64,000 nt of DNA. Origin: Cololabis saira. Taxonomy: Eukaryota > Chordata > Actinopteri > Beloniformes > Belonidae. The stretch lies in NCBI RefSeq assembly GCF_033807715.1, contig NC_084592.1:21390501-21454500 (forward strand). Reading direction: 5' to 3'. Both the position numbers and the translations under genes were made by a program. The notes below the pieces were generated by a model. The model was given only the letters and a program-made list of their open reading frames with translations, was not told the DNA's origin and made no database searches. Positions 41,345 through 57,800 of the stretch are shown here, piece after piece (within the stretch, counting starts at the first letter, position 1; each line of letters starts with the position of its first letter).

Positions 41345-41980
41345 GGATTGATTTACCCATCATGCCTAGTGCTTAACATCAAAGCATGCAGGGGCAGTAT
41401 TATGATCTGGGGTTGCTTCAATCACTGGGAGCAACCCTAGATCATAATGCTTTATCAGAATCAGAATCAGAATCATGTTTATTTGGCCAAGACAGGGAAT
41501 TTGACTCTGGTTATTTCCGCTCACTCTACAGTAAATAGACAAATGGCAGCTCTTATTAACATCTATACAATTTAGAAAAAACATTGAAAGTTGCAGCAGT
41601 ATGAGGTAGACATGGTTATTGAAAGGTGTATTCTTACAGCATATGATTGTGGTTATTATTATTATTATTGCACAGTGGTTGATTACTCTGAGCCTCTATG
41701 AGTGATGAGAGTTCATCAGAGCAACAGCTTGGGGGAAGAAACTGTCTCTATGTCTGGAGGTTTTGGCGTACTGTTATAACAATGACAAGATTCATCAGGC
41801 TCACAAGGCTCCTTTTTTTCACACACTGATTGGCCACCACAGAGTCCAGACATTAATCCAACTGAGAACACTCAAGTCAGTCAGACACTCATACAGTATC
41901 AACAATGCAGGATCAAGACAGCGACAATTGTGTGAATTTATCAGAACGATGTCAGTGTGAGGGTGTAATCAAGTATAAAG
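41345..41980 (+). pseudogene. Decayed Tc1/mariner transposase, interrupted by a repeat
   Basis: The plus strand at about 41386-41433 reads KHAGAVL-stop-SGVASITG, resembling the HGGGSVMVWGCF block of Tc1 transposases. At about 41829-41873 it reads DWPPQSPDINPTENT, the conserved DWPxQSPDLNPIEN block around the last catalytic residue. Between them a LINE-tail-like repeat is inserted (41455-41770). Stops and frameshifts show it is dead. Confidence 0.65.
41455..41770. mobile_element. LINE-tail-like repeat inserted in the Tc1 relic
   Basis: Starts with ATCAGAATCAGAATCAGAATC, then TGTTTATTTGGCCAAGACAGG. It shares about 200 bp with 36941-37160 and ends near GGAAGAAACTGTCTCTATGTC. The insertion separates the two transposase blocks, so it is younger than the Tc1 copy. 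Confidence 0.7.
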
Positions 41981-42346
41981 GTAGCCCAAGAAAATAATAA
42001 ACCAAGTTACCTCCTCATTTTACCCTAGTATAGTAGTTATTTTATCTACTAACGTATAGTAGTTATTTATCACTGATGGACTGAACCAGAAGCAGCATTA
42101 ACAGAAACATATCTGCTTTGCAGTAATGAAAGAAGTTCATTTTTGATGTGTGACTACAGTTTAAACATGAATTTAAATAATAGGCTTTATGTGTTTTTTT
42201 TTTCAAAGTGTGATGATGATACTGTCCAAGTTTGGGGAAGTTGTGTACTTGGAAAGTTTTTTTTTATTTGATTTTTTTTTTAATGAAACATAGAAAGCTA
42301 ATATGTATGTGTTTCACAAATGGAAATAAATGACATTTTTTTCTTA

Positions 42347-42927
42347 TTTATTATTCAAATATAAGATCACAACTTGTTTTTAACAGCTCCTGAAAAAGTT
42401 TTTACGATTCATGTGTAATTCAATAACATCTTCCCCCATATCCTACAAAGTTGTGAAACTAAAACTAAAAAAGTTAAAAATCATAAAAATAAACATATGT
42501 TACACTAATACTGAAAAAAGGAGAAAGGGATAAACTTTAAAATTAAACCAGTATTCCCACGGCAGAGTGAAAATGAAACAGTGAACTGCAAAAGAAGCGC
42601 TGCATGTTTCATTCAACTGTGGGTTTTGTTATGTGACAACACTGTATGTTGACAGAAAAAAAGGATGCTTATCATGTGAGACAATATGCTTTGACATGTT
42701 TGTCCTAACATCAAATTTCATTTGAAGACAGAAAAACGTGTTAGCTGCGATGTCATTTCAATCCAATCAAAGTGTTAGAACTATTAAGCTACAATCACAG
42801 CAGAGAGCATCATTTACCTAAGAAACAGAAACATTTTGAATCCAGAACATCGCTGTATAACATAAGATTAACCACATCTCTGTTACTTGCATCCACTTCA
42901 TCTTAGTAGTCATCACCGAGTTACTTC
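42347..42927 (-). other. pttg1ip 3' UTR with poly(A) signal
   Basis: The minus strand from the stop codon runs about 580 nt to AATAAA (complement TTTATT at 42347-42352). The region is AT-rich and without other recognised features. Confidence 0.55.
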
Positions 42928-46014
<3,087 letters not shown>

Positions 46015-46151
46015 GGTGAAAATCCGATACTGCGAGGAGAGGAAAAAAAAAAACTATGTGAAGGCTCTCCAAGTGAAGGCTGGACCTCTGCTTTACGAGG
46101 AGTGACGTCACGGACCCCTGACGCCTGCGCCAAGTAGCGGCCGCAGACTGA

Positions 46152-46236
46152 AGCCTGATTTATGGTTCCGCGTTAAACCGACGCAGTCTACAGCGTAGGC
46201 TCTGCGTTGGTGTAACGCAGGACCATAAATCAGCCT
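46152..46236. mobile_element. Harbinger-like MITE, 85 bp, near the pttg1ip promoter
   Basis: Starts AGCCTGATTTATGGTTCCGC, with the complement at the right end (ACCATAAATCAGCCT). TGA flanks at 46149-46151 and 46237-46239. It lies 138 bp upstream of the pttg1ip start codon. Confidence 0.8.
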
Positions 46237-46460
46237 TGACACATCTGTCCGGGAGGGGTGTTTTACGGGGTCAGCATAAGGCTTATTTTCCGTTTTACTT
46301 CACTCAATTTCAAAAACAACAATGATAACTACCAGTTCTATTCAGACTTTAGGACTTTATAACCATTTAGAGTCCTTAAACTCCTCTGGTCAGCAGCAAA
46401 GCAACTAAACATTTTTTTTTCTTTTTTTTTTTTCCACATCTTGTCTGCATAGCCTATATT

Positions 46461-47111
46461 AAGAGGTGGACAGAGTACTCGACCCCAGAACTTGAGTAAG
46501 AGTACTACTGGTCAAAATTTACTCCGTTACAAGTAAAAGTAGCTCAGTCAAAATATTACTCGAGTAAGAGTAGAAAAGTACTTGCTTTTAAAGGTACTTA
46601 AGTATCCAAAAGTAAATGCTTTTAAATTTACTTTAAGTAAAAGTAAGAGTAAGAGTAAGAGTAAATTTCTTATTTTCCACATCAGTAAATTACTATATTT
46701 TTTCTAAATTAATTGTTGCGGCTACAGTATGTCTTGACTTGTTGCGGCTCTGTCTTGACAAACGCAGGCTACTTTGGTGGTATCGCTTTGAGGAGGCTTG
46801 ACGTATTTCCGCTTTACGTACATCCCAGTGGAGAGCGTGCACTGTGATAGGTCTCCTCCTTTGACAAAAACAGCTTGTGTCCTATAGGATTTTAGGGAAG
46901 AAGAAAAAAGAGCAGACCTGAAAGTAACGAGTACTTTTCAGCCTTCCTAGAAATTTACTCGAGTAAAAGTAAAAATATTTGTCTTGGAAATGTATTCAAG
47001 TAAGAGTAATAAGTACCAAAGAAATCTAATACTCAAGTAAAGTACAAATCCTCTGGATATGTACTTAAGTACAGTACTCAAGTAAATTTACTCCGTTACT
47101 GTCCACCACTG
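46461..47111. mobile_element. hAT-like element, 651 bp, TSD CCTATATT
   Basis: The left end is AAGAGGTGGACAGAGTACTC and the right end is the complement of CAGTGGTGGACAGTAACGGA. The exact eight-base duplication CCTATATT lies at 46453-46460 and 47112-47119. The interior is made of many AGTACTTGAGTAA / TTACTCGAGTAA motifs. The first bases of the left end have mutated. Non-autonomous. Confidence 0.9.
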
Positions 47112-47282
47112 CCTATATTAATGGTTAATACCAAGTTTGGTAAAACCGGAAGCATATATATGCAGTTTATTCTTCTTAATCTCTTTAATCTTTTTTTTTA
47201 AACATATATGTAAGAGGGATAGGGCAACCAAACTTTGACCAGTGGTCGCATCAAGGTGGTGGTCAAGTTTACTTTATTATTA

Positions 47283-47634
47283 CTGTCACGACTGGTGTAT
47301 GGTGTGGACCCAAACGCAGGAGAGCAGGAGGCAGGAGTTGCAAAAACCAGGATTTATTCCAGAAAACCAGAAACAAAGCGCTGCTTGGCAGGATCAAAAG
47401 AAACTAAACCGGGATCAAAAAACTTGAGGAGGAAAAACGTGGCAGGAAACATGGAGGACAAAACAGTACGGACCGACAGGGAACAAGGGAATGACAAGAC
47501 CAGATATACACAGGGGATAACGAGACACGACGAGACACAGGTGCAGACAATCAGGGCAGATGGGACACAGGCGGGGCTAAACAGAAACTGAAAGGCTGGG
47601 GGGGGGGGGGGGGGGGTGTCAAACCCTGACAATT
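47283..47634. repeat. Dispersed GC-rich repeat with G(19) run
   Basis: Starts TGTCACGACTGGTGTATGG, then GACCCAAACGCAGGAGAGCA, and ends near TGTCAAACCCTGACA after a 19-base G run at 47598-47616. It resembles a common fish interspersed repeat with short TGTCA ends. The class is uncertain. Confidence 0.5.
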
Positions 47635-48199
47635 ACTGCATTAAACACACAATTTTGTGCTGCTTGATGAGTACTCTTATTGTGGGTACTATTGTAATGC
47701 ACATTTTTTGTTGTTGCAAAATAAACACATGTAAAACATACAACTATTTATGAATCGTAAAAACTCAAAAGATGATTCACTTTCTGTAAAATAAGTCACA
47801 GTGTCAGCAAGACAATATTCAATTCAGGAAGCCTTTGTTTATTTTAGTAATACAGAGCTACACCATATTCTACATGTATCACAGCAGCATGGCTTTGTTG
47901 TAAAAGTATTTCATTACAAAAGCTGCTCTTGGTGGTCTTGTCCCTTTTGAGCACCTCAGTTTTGATCTAGTGTTCTAAGAAGTGCATCAGACATAAAACC
48001 TATACCAAATCAATATGCTGAAGTGTGGAGTCGTCCATCCAAATGAGAAAAGAGTGGTCCCCATAATCATGTACTTGAGTTTATAATCTCCCAGGGACTC
48101 CCGGATCATATAGTAGAAATGTGTGATACCACTTCCCTGTCATAGCTTTCTGCTGCTCTGTTTTCTGCTGCTTTTGTGAACACCAGCTTTTTTCATTCA

Positions 48200-50050
48200 G
48201 GATGACCTTGTTTCCCCTCTGTGCCCTGAAGATTCGATCTCTTCTTCCCATTCCACCTCCTCACCGATTTGTACTTTTTCAAGTACAAAGCATCTGGATC
48301 AATGACACCACCTGTGCTCTCAGGCAGCGCTGGAGACTGGCTGAGCGCAGGTGGAAAAAGTACAAGTTACATGTATCACTGGCCATACTTAAGGACAGTC
48401 TTTCTAATGATCAAAATTATCCTAGAGAAGCCAAGTGGCAATATATCTGGCAAACATCATTTCCCCCAGCTCTAGCTGGCGTCGGGTGTTATTTCACAAA
48501 ATTCAGCCTGCGTTACAAATCCATTCTCTAATGTCCTAAAAAATTTGTCAAAATCCACCAGTGATCACTCTCTGCAGTATTTTATTGATAAAGTGTCTTC
48601 TGTTAGTTTAAATATTAATAATACTTCTCACAGCCGATACAGGTTTTTTTCCTGCGTCTTCTGCTGTATTTAACCTTTCTGAAGTGGTCCAACAGTTGAG
48701 ACCAACACTATTCCACCTCGACTCCTAAAACAGGTTTTTCACAAAGTAGATCCTTGTTTCCTCTCGTTCCTGAACAGCTGTCTTGGTTCAGGATCTAAGG
48801 AAGCTGTTGTGATCTAATCTTGATCCTACATTCCTCTCCGATTTTAGACCAGTGTCTCATTTACCCTTTTTACCCATGGTTTTAGAAAAAGTCAGGATTT
48901 AGAACACAACATAGCACTGAATCTTCTCTATTGAAGGGCCAGAATGACATCCTCCTGTCTCTGGATGCTAAACTGGTGATGCTGGGCCTCACTGCAGCAT
49001 TCAACACTGTTGACCATTCAGTCTTCCTGAAACATCTGGACCAGCAGGTTGGCCTGTAGGGTCTTGTTCTGCAGTGGTTCAAATCCTATCTAACAGTTCT
49101 AACAGGTATGATTAATGACCTCTTCTCATCCTCAGGCCCTTTGACTTCTGGCGTGCCACAGGGTTCCATTTAGGGGCCTGTGCTATTTTTATTATGCATG
49201 CTGCCATTAGGGTCAATCATTTCCAACCATAATATCTCTCTTCATCTGTATGCAGATTATCTGCAGATCTGTCTGCCAATGAATCCTGGTTCATCAAATG
49301 CCCTGGAATCCATCCACAGATGCCTAGATAATTTAAACTCTGGGTGTCTCAAACTTCCTCTGTTTAAATGAGAACTGAATGCATTGTATTTGATGCTTCC
49401 AAGCCCTCCAGTTGTACAGTATCTTCATTTGTCCCAGGTCTTGATGCCCTTGTCCCTAACTTTACACAGGTAGTCAGAAATATGGCTGTAGCTTTTGGTA
49501 ACATTTAAAAATTTGACAATCAGATCAACTCTGTTTTTTGGAAGAGCTTCTGGCAACTTCGGCTCCAGGCAAAAGTAAAGCCATTCGTGAGCCCTTGAGA
49601 AAGCCGTTCATACTTTCATTAGTACCGTACCCAGCTTGATGATTGTCATGCCCTTTACTTTGGCATTAACCAAACTTTACTGCATCGTTTGTTTCTGGTT
49701 TAGAACACTGCTGCCCGCCTGCTGACAAGTACGTGGAAACACGACCACATCCCAGCTGTCCTATATTCCTCACACCGGCTCCCGTCGAATTTAGAATTCA
49801 TTTCAAGCTTTTGTTTGTTTGTTTTAAGTGCTATAAATGGCTTCGCTCCCTCATACCTTTGGGATGTTTTAAATTTCTGTCAACCCAGCAGAACTTTGCG
49901 TTCAGCAAGCCAGCACTTGCTAGAGGTTTCATGGATGAGATTGAAAAAGTGGGGTGATCGCTCTTTTGCAGTAGTCCCAAACTCTGGATCACGTTTCCCC
50001 GAGTTACGGGCCCTCAGTGACCCGCCTCAATTCAAATCTGACTAATCTAA
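48200..50050 (+). pseudogene. Decayed L2-like LINE ORF2
   Basis: In several frames, blocks in the right order match an L2-type ORF2: LRQRWRLAERRWKKYKLH (about 48320-48370), a block near 48970-49090 (LDAKL..FNTVDHSVFLKHL, WFKSYLT), GVPQGSI-stop-GPVLF (49151-49185), LYADYLQICLP in place of YADD (about 49240), SRTQLDDCHALYFGINQT (about 49630), NTAARLLTSTWKHDHIPAVL (about 49703) and FKCYKWLRSLIPLG (about 49825). Multiple stops and frameshifts show an old dead copy. It is intergenic between pttg1ip and myo10. Confidence 0.8.
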
Positions 50051-50148
50051 ACAATTTGGTCATCCCTGGTTGTTTTAATAGATGTATAAATGTATAGATG
50101 TATGTATAGATGTATAGATGTATGTATAGATGTATAGATGTATAGATG

Positions 50149-50255
<107 letters not shown>

Positions 50256-50875
50256 GGATGAAGGATGTGAAAGGCCGTCATTTTCCTTAATAAGCACCTG
50301 TGATGCCATGGATGTAACCCGTACATGATGTGCAGTCAGAAGAATCCCGATGTTGCTCCTGAAACCCACTCTGTTAAACAAAAAATTAAAAAATTAAACT
50401 TTCAATTTACTATAACTGTCCTGGTCTCTGGGGACCGACAAGCTCAATTCAAAGAGCCAACCCTTTTCATTTTCATCACTGAAAAAAACATGAATAACTC
50501 ATTTATTCAACTCTGTCATAAGACGACACAGTAATGGGTTGACTGTGACTGTACTTTTTTTTTTTTTTTAATTAACGCATTAAGTATTAGGCCAAAGAAA
50601 TGACATAAATACCTCTTACACCACTGGATAACTCAACTTTGTCAGTTTCAGCTTTTCAGTAAAAGAGCAGCTTTGGGGTTGTGCACTTGAAATAAATTAA
50701 AAAAAGAAAAAAAAAATCAGGCTTTAAATGTATATTTAACTCATATATGTATAATACGTAACTGCTACATTACAGCATATATTTTTAAACACTGTAATGC
50801 TCTGTAAACTGCTGTGTTATTCAGAAAATAAGACAAACCACGAGACGACAACAAGCTGCTTTTGAAATACAATAA

Positions 50876-52475
50876 TTTATTAAAGCATTTTTAAATTCTG
50901 TTATAAAACATTTTCTGATTTTTCTTCTTCAAAACAATCAGAAATCTCAGAAATACAGTCATCATCAATGGCAATACCTGTCTCTGGTGTGGCCGCCGGC
51001 AGCCGCCCAGAGTGCCCGAGTGAGAATGATTGGAGCGCAACGGAAGACCGCGATACAACGTGAGGTAAATACTAAACTCATCATGGTGAGATCCACCTTT
51101 TCTAATCATGAACTATACTGTAGATTGGTTGACTCTTTTGTGTACATTTATACTGATTTGTAGGAGAGGAAACGTCCTCCATTCAGTGAGAAAACAACAC
51201 AAACTGAGCAGGGACGGTGCTGAGGGCCACACGGTTCTTCTTCTTTTTTTTTTTCTAACAGTCACAGAAGCCAAGTTAATGCAGCACAACAATGGAGATA
51301 CTAATAAGTTTATGGTTAGGCTTGTTTATCTTTGAATCATGCAAATGTCCAAGTCCTTGAATGCACAAATAAAAGCAAAAAAGAAAGAAAGAAAAACTAA
51401 ACTGGACCAATGTCTTTGAAGCACCGTTCGTCTCTCTCTGAACTCATTCTCAAATCCGTTTAGCTATTTTCTTCCAATAAATATCCCGCCCTCAACCGGC
51501 CGCTGCCAGACCAACGATAACAGATTTACACTGAAATATGGTCGAGTTTGAATTCAACTATTTCAAAGACACACTCAAAAAGAGCTCAACGCAGAGTTGT
51601 TGTTCTGGGAATGAAGCATAGATATTCAGATGTGAATAATCAATACCCTGACTGTGGCGTCGAGTTTGCATCTTCAGTGATTCAACAGAGATCAGAATGT
51701 ATTCTTTTGCTGCATTTCGTTCATTTTAAAGAAAGTTTTCTGAGTTCATGTGCTTTTATGGCACACACGGAAAACATATGCCAGTTTACGTTCTGCTCCT
51801 GCAAGGCCACATCTACTCTCCAAGTAGCTACATCACCTAAATAAGGCAAAACGGGGGACTTCTTTTTTTGTTTGTTTGTTTTTTACGCGGTAACCTGAGG
51901 GAACCTCCGTTCAGGAGAACATTCATTACAATGGATCGCAATATTTGACAGAAATGAAAGGTGTCAACTCAGCCAATGTGCATTTACCACTTCAACCCAT
52001 TCACAGAAGTTGTCTGAGATGTAAGTTTGAGAACATTTCTCTCTTTCTCTCTCTCTCTATCTTTTTTTTTTTTTGGAGCTTCAGAAATCAATGTGCAAGT
52101 TCCGTCAACTTTCTCTGGACACAAACGCGGAAATAGCGAGAAGATACCTGAATTTCTTTTCAAGTGACATGTGAGACATGACCAGTGTAACTTAAAAGAG
52201 CAGGGAGCACGTGCGGAGACAGCGAGGAGGGAAGCGACGCTCACAAGACGCTTCAACGCTCACACGTTCACCGAGAAAAGCAGTACGGAATACATGTGTT
52301 TGCGTCTTTAAAGGAAGTCGTTGTTCTGGGTGGAGATTGTCCGTGTCGCAGCGTGGCTCCAGTCAGACACTCCGACACACGTTGGTTGAAGTCATTTGTT
52401 CCTCCTCTGGCGTCCTGCCTCCTCTCTGTTGCAGGCGTTTAGTGGTCGAGTACATATCGAGTCTGTTCCAGTAAA
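50876..52475 (-). other. myo10 3' UTR with poly(A) signal
   Basis: From the stop codon the minus strand runs about 1.6 kb to AATAAA (complement TTTATT at 50876-50881). No coding block lies between. Frames such as 51548-51844 are chance. An alternative nearer poly(A) site cannot be excluded. Confidence 0.55.
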
Positions 52476-54798
52476 TCATCTGATCCAGTTGGTTCCGTAG
52501 CTGGACACGGACTTAACACTGCAGCGCTTCTTCACGATCATGTTTATGTAGGCCTTCATGATCTTGGTGATTTCTCCAACCTGTGAACGGGAAGATTTTT
52601 AAGTCAGAATGACATAAAAACCTGAATGACTGCTACTTTTCTGCAACTAATGACTCTCCACTCATGTAGGAACTCTGGATGGTACTACTTTTACACCTGG
52701 CACTACTGTGAGTACCCTTTTGGGTTTTTAACACTCAGATTTGTCCTTTAAATAAATAAATGAATTAAGAAAATAAATATATGACCAAAAAGTTTTTGTT
52801 AAAACTGAACCATTACAGTTCCTTATTAAGCCTGATTTAAGGTTCTGCGTTAAACCAACGCAACCCTTCGGACTTCTCCGTCACTCCATTTCACCACGGT
52901 GCAATACCCCCCCAGAGCGCTAGTTGATACTTTAGCTTCCGGCTTTTCCGGTCACAGTGAATCAAAGAGATAAGGACAACGATGGTGCAAAAAAAAAAAA
53001 AAAAAAAAAAATCACACACATGAAGAAAAAGAGCGCTGAAAGTTCACTACTGCTTCACGAACCGGAACCGGAAATGCGTTGCTACCAAGCGAACCAATCA
53101 CAGCCCTCTCGGTCTGCGTTGGGTCTGCGTCGCCATGACGCGTAGTTACATTTTTTAGGAGCTGCACGTCAGGCTTCTGCGTTGATTTAACGCAGAACCA
53201 TAATTCAGCATTTACTGTGATGTCCTTAAGTTCTTCTGAGCAGCCTCCAGCTGATCCAGAGTGCTGCAACAACTTCTGATGAGGATTAGCATTTCTCCAA
53301 TCTGAGCTTCCCTTTATTGGCTTCATGTTAAGTTCAGGGTAGAATGTATAGTTCCTGTCCTCCTTAATAAGGACCTAACTCCTTATCTTAAAGAACTCAT
53401 AGTTGCGTATCATCCCAGCAAACCGCTTCACTCTCAACCTGCCGCCCTGTTAGTGGTTTCCAGAACTTCCAAAAGCAGAATGGGAGGCAGAGCCTTCAGT
53501 TATCAGGCTCCCTACTTGTAAAACCAGCTCCTAGTAAGTGTTTAGGATGCAGAAAAAACCCTTCTACCTTTAAGATTTAGCTTAAAGCTTTACATTTTTA
53601 ACCAAACATATTGTTTGAGCTGGTTTTTGGACCCTGAACCATCCCTTTAGTTGTGCTGCTATAGGATTAGACTGTTGGATGAGTTCCCGTGATGCACTGG
53701 GAATAATGTATTGACAATATAAGCAATATTTCTATAAAGATACGATAAAAAAAGTACCTCTGGTGTATCAAAAAACATTTCTCTCTCATCCACCGTGATC
53801 TTGTAGGTGCACGGCTGCGGAGCACCAAAGAAGATGATGTGCTCATAGGGGAAGGTCTCCAGGGGCTTCGGCTCTCCTCTCTTGTAGACGGACACGTTCT
53901 CGGCACTCACGCTCAGCCAGAGGTCGTGAGGGAAGCCTCCCTCTTTGCACTGTAAAGACACAAGAATGAACGTGTCACCACAGTCTGGCTGCACACTTGT
54001 TAACGCGACCACTGGGCGTAGGTCATCCCTGACCAACTCGTATAAAACCATCTTTTATTTTGGAATGACTTGGTAAAAACCCTAAAATAACCCTGCAGCA
54101 TGTAGTTTGGCAGAAAATCACTCCAGTACAGTACTTCTACCATTTCCAGTGGTAGAAAGGACAAATTGAAGTATATTTCTCATTCCCAGAGAGGGACGTG
54201 GACATCCCGGTGCTTGTCTAATACATTATTAAAATGTATGAAAAACAGAGAGAACCGGCACTGCGTGAGTGCTAAATCGGTGATGCAGCGTTTGTTAACT
54301 ACGCCCCAAAACTATGGAACACACTGCCCAATAACATCAGGGAAGCCGAGTCGGTAGAAATCTTCAAAAGACAACTTAAAACCTATCTCTTCATTCAAGC
54401 ATTTAAACATGAGATAACCGCGCCTTAGTTGCCACTTTCCTTTTATCTATATATCATTGATTTTTACTGTCTGCATTACTTTTATACTTTTAAAAACTTT
54501 TATATGATCATTTTTATCTTGTACTCTTATTTGTTGATATTTTTATCTTTTTATTTTTCATATGCCTACGACTCAGTGCAGTATTTTTACCTTTTTATAT
54601 TCAACATTGCTTTTATCCTATCTTAGTAGTTGTTCCGTGGAGGAATTTGGAACTGAATTTTGTCAGGGTTATGTTTTATATCACTGCACCTAAATATTTG
54701 TTTTTTGTTTTATTTGCCGTTGTTGTTTCTTATTTGTACTGTTACTGTGATGCACTTTGAGCTGCGACTTTCGTATGAAAGGTGCTATATGAATAAAG

Positions 54799-54854
<56 letters not shown>

Positions 54855-57800
54855 ATATCTGCAAAGGCCCGGTGCTGACACATTAGAACCAGTATGAGCA
54901 GAGAATGTCATTTAACCCCGACATGTTTCCTGATTAAAGACTCAGAAAACATACCTCCACATCAAACAGAGTGGATCCGTATCCAGGCCACTCCTTGATG
55001 ATGGTCATGTACTTGAGCATGGCCTGGTGCTGGTCCAGACCCTTGAGGCGGGTCAACTTCTCCATGATGCTCGCCCTGGTGGCCGACATCTCCTCCTTTA
55101 TCCACATCTCCAGCATCTGCTCCTCCTCCATGCGCTGCTTCTTCATGGAGCCCGTCTTCAGCCCCCGGCGCAGGGTGCCGTCCAGGAAGCTGGTCCTCCG
55201 GCGCTCCAGGGTTTGGCCCGAGCCGGAGGCCCCGCCCACCTTGGTGAACTGCAGGATACGACTGCGCAGGCGGGCCACGGGGTAAACGCTTTCCAGGGTC
55301 CACGTGACCCGCGTTTTGTCCCCGTAGAGGAACCGTAGCCGCAGGGCGGCAAGGTGCTGGAGGGTCTCCTCGCGCGCGGGGAAGTGGCCCCGGGTTAAAC
55401 TTTCATGGGCCTGGCGGAAAGAACCAAAGCAATCATTTGAAACAAACTGTATTCGATTATTTATTTATTTATTTTAATTTTTTATTGAGATCAATAGCCA
55501 AAGTAACAATGGTACATACATCTTAACTATTTCGAAGAAAAAAAAACAATAGAAAGATCACTACATTCAGTGACCTCGGTGTACCAAGTATCACTAAAAG
55601 AAAATCACAAGTCAAAGATTTTTTTCCCTTTTTTTTTAACCCCTCCAACATAGAAACATAAAAATAAAATAAAAATAAATGGATATAAAATTATAGCAGG
55701 ATAAGAATGAATTAAGCAAAAAAAAGAATAGAAAATAAATAAATAAAAAGAAAAAAATAAATAAAAAAATAAATAAAACAGCGCACTAAACTATTACTCT
55801 AAACACCATAATGCAAATACACACCCACACATAAATAAAATTGCAAAAAGGAAAGAAAAAGTATAAGAAAACACCTGAATGAGTGCCAAGCACTAACAGG
55901 CACCTCTAAGTGGGTAACACTTTTAAGTTTGAAACATGGGATATGAAATATTGCCATCTTGTATTTGATTATTAACACTCAATAACGTGCACGATGCTCA
56001 CTAAGCTTACCTGCTCGAACATGAAGGCGAACTCCACGCCCTCCTTAGGCATGCTTTCCACATCCAAGAAACAGTAGAGTTTGAAGTAGAGTTTCCACTG
56101 GCCCTCATCCTCACTGCCAGCCAGCCTGAAGAGCAAAGACATAAATCTGGGACTTACACATCCGCTCTTGTCAAAATGTATTACTCTATCTCCTTATTAT
56201 CACAAATCCAACACAGTTGTTTATGTAGCTCCAAAAGGTGGAACTACGGTGGCGGAGAGGTGACCCAAAACAAATAAATGAAACGAAAGTACATTCAGTG
56301 GAGGAAGCTGTTTTAAACATACCTTTCAAATTTAGCCAGAACATCAGCCACGAGGACCCTGCTTTCAACAGCTTTGTCAACGGTGTTGTTGTGCTCAAAG
56401 AGTGCAAACATGTTCCTGCTGTCCTCCATGGCCAGCCCTCTGATCAGCTTTTCTACGACCTGAACAAAATAAATAAATAAATAAATAACCTGCAGCCTTT
56501 AAAGAAAAACAGCTTCTGTAAGAACATTTCCTAAAGGCCCACCTCTCCAGCGGTGGTGTGAGAGTTGATGGAGATCATGCAAGAGCCTCCTCCGTGGCAG
56601 TAGACGGTGGTGGTCATCTCCTGTCTGGTGAGGAGCGCCACAATTTCCTCTTGGGAAGGAACAAACTCCCTGGTTTTGGTCTTCTTAAGGGACTCCCCGA
56701 TGAAATGGGCAAACAGTTCGATTTCTGTCTCAGGGAACAGCTCTCTAATCCTGAATGAAACCCCCCCCAGACAAAAAGACGTGAATTCCACGGATTTTGA
56801 TCAGTGATCAATTGACTGCTGTCCAAACAGATCCGTACCTTTTCAGATGAAATTTGAGGTAGCGCAGGATGCCTCGGCTGGGCAGGAAGGTGCAGCTCAT
56901 GCAGGTCAGGAGGTGCCAGTGAGCGCGGTTGGCAGGACTGTTGGGGTGCGGGACGTGATTGGTTTGTTTGATGAGCTGACAGTAAACCTCATCCCTTAAT
57001 GGCCTCAAGTCCTGACAGGTCTGCAGGATTCCCTGGATGATTGGCACAGGGTCTGACACGGCCTCCATCTCCTGCAGGGAGTTGAAAATCTTCACAGCCT
57101 CGTCCTGCAGGCTGGTATAACCCTTCTCCTTTTGCACTGAGAGAGAGTGAAGTTTCAATCAACGTTAGTTAATATACATTGAAGCATTGTTATGTATCGT
57201 GTGTTTGTTACGGCAAGGTCAATGTTGGAGTAAATCAATTTCCCAGATATTCTAGCAAACCCCGCTACTTGATTGAGGAGAATTATATAAAATGCAAAAT
57301 GCATACGTGAAGGTAAATCCTTGATATATAATGCAGTGATTTAACAAATGATTTAAACTGCTAATTGTGCTGAAATTGCTGTGGGTGAATAGCCTTCCTA
57401 CTGATGAATTCTGCAATATTTTAGATATTTCATCATTAAATCATTTAGTAATTCTGAAGAAATCCCTGTAATAGGGGTAAAAGCAGAAAAAAACTAGTTC
57501 TGCAAACTAGTTCTGCATCCATGAACGCAAACTAAAATGATTAAGCATTAAAGAAAAAGAAAAATATCAAAAAAGACTTACATTGGACACTAACATCCCC
57601 ATAAGGCAGAGGAAGGAGAGGTGAGTGCAAAGGATGCTGGGTATATCGGAGGATTGGGTTTCTCCAGTACGTCTGCTCCACGGCCTCCACATTCAAACTG
57701 CTCTCCTGAATACAAAAGACTGGATTAGTAACTTTAGACTCTCACTAATCGCCTCTTAAGCAAAACAGCTTTAAAACATCCAGTCAAACAGAGGGAAGCT

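Larger units (their letters stand above)
52476..56750 (-). other. myo10 FERM domain
   Basis: Six exons. F1: SLKKTKTREFVPSQEEIVAL, YCHGGGSCMISINSHTTAGE and VVEKLIRGLAMEDSRNMFAL. F2: WKLYFKLYCFLDVESMPKEG, AALRLRFLYGD and EEEQMLEMWIKEEMSATRAS. F3: YMTIIKEWPGYGSTLFDVE, CKEGGFPHDLWLSVSAENVS and YKRGEPKPLETFPYEHIIFF. It ends with a helix (EITKIMKAYINMIVKKR). The FERM of myosin X binds beta-integrin tails. Lengths and order agree with human. Confidence 0.93.

Noticed and set aside
54934..55352. Long frames on the plus strand and alternative minus frames
   Set aside because: Shadows of the 456-nt myo10 exon at 54955-55410.
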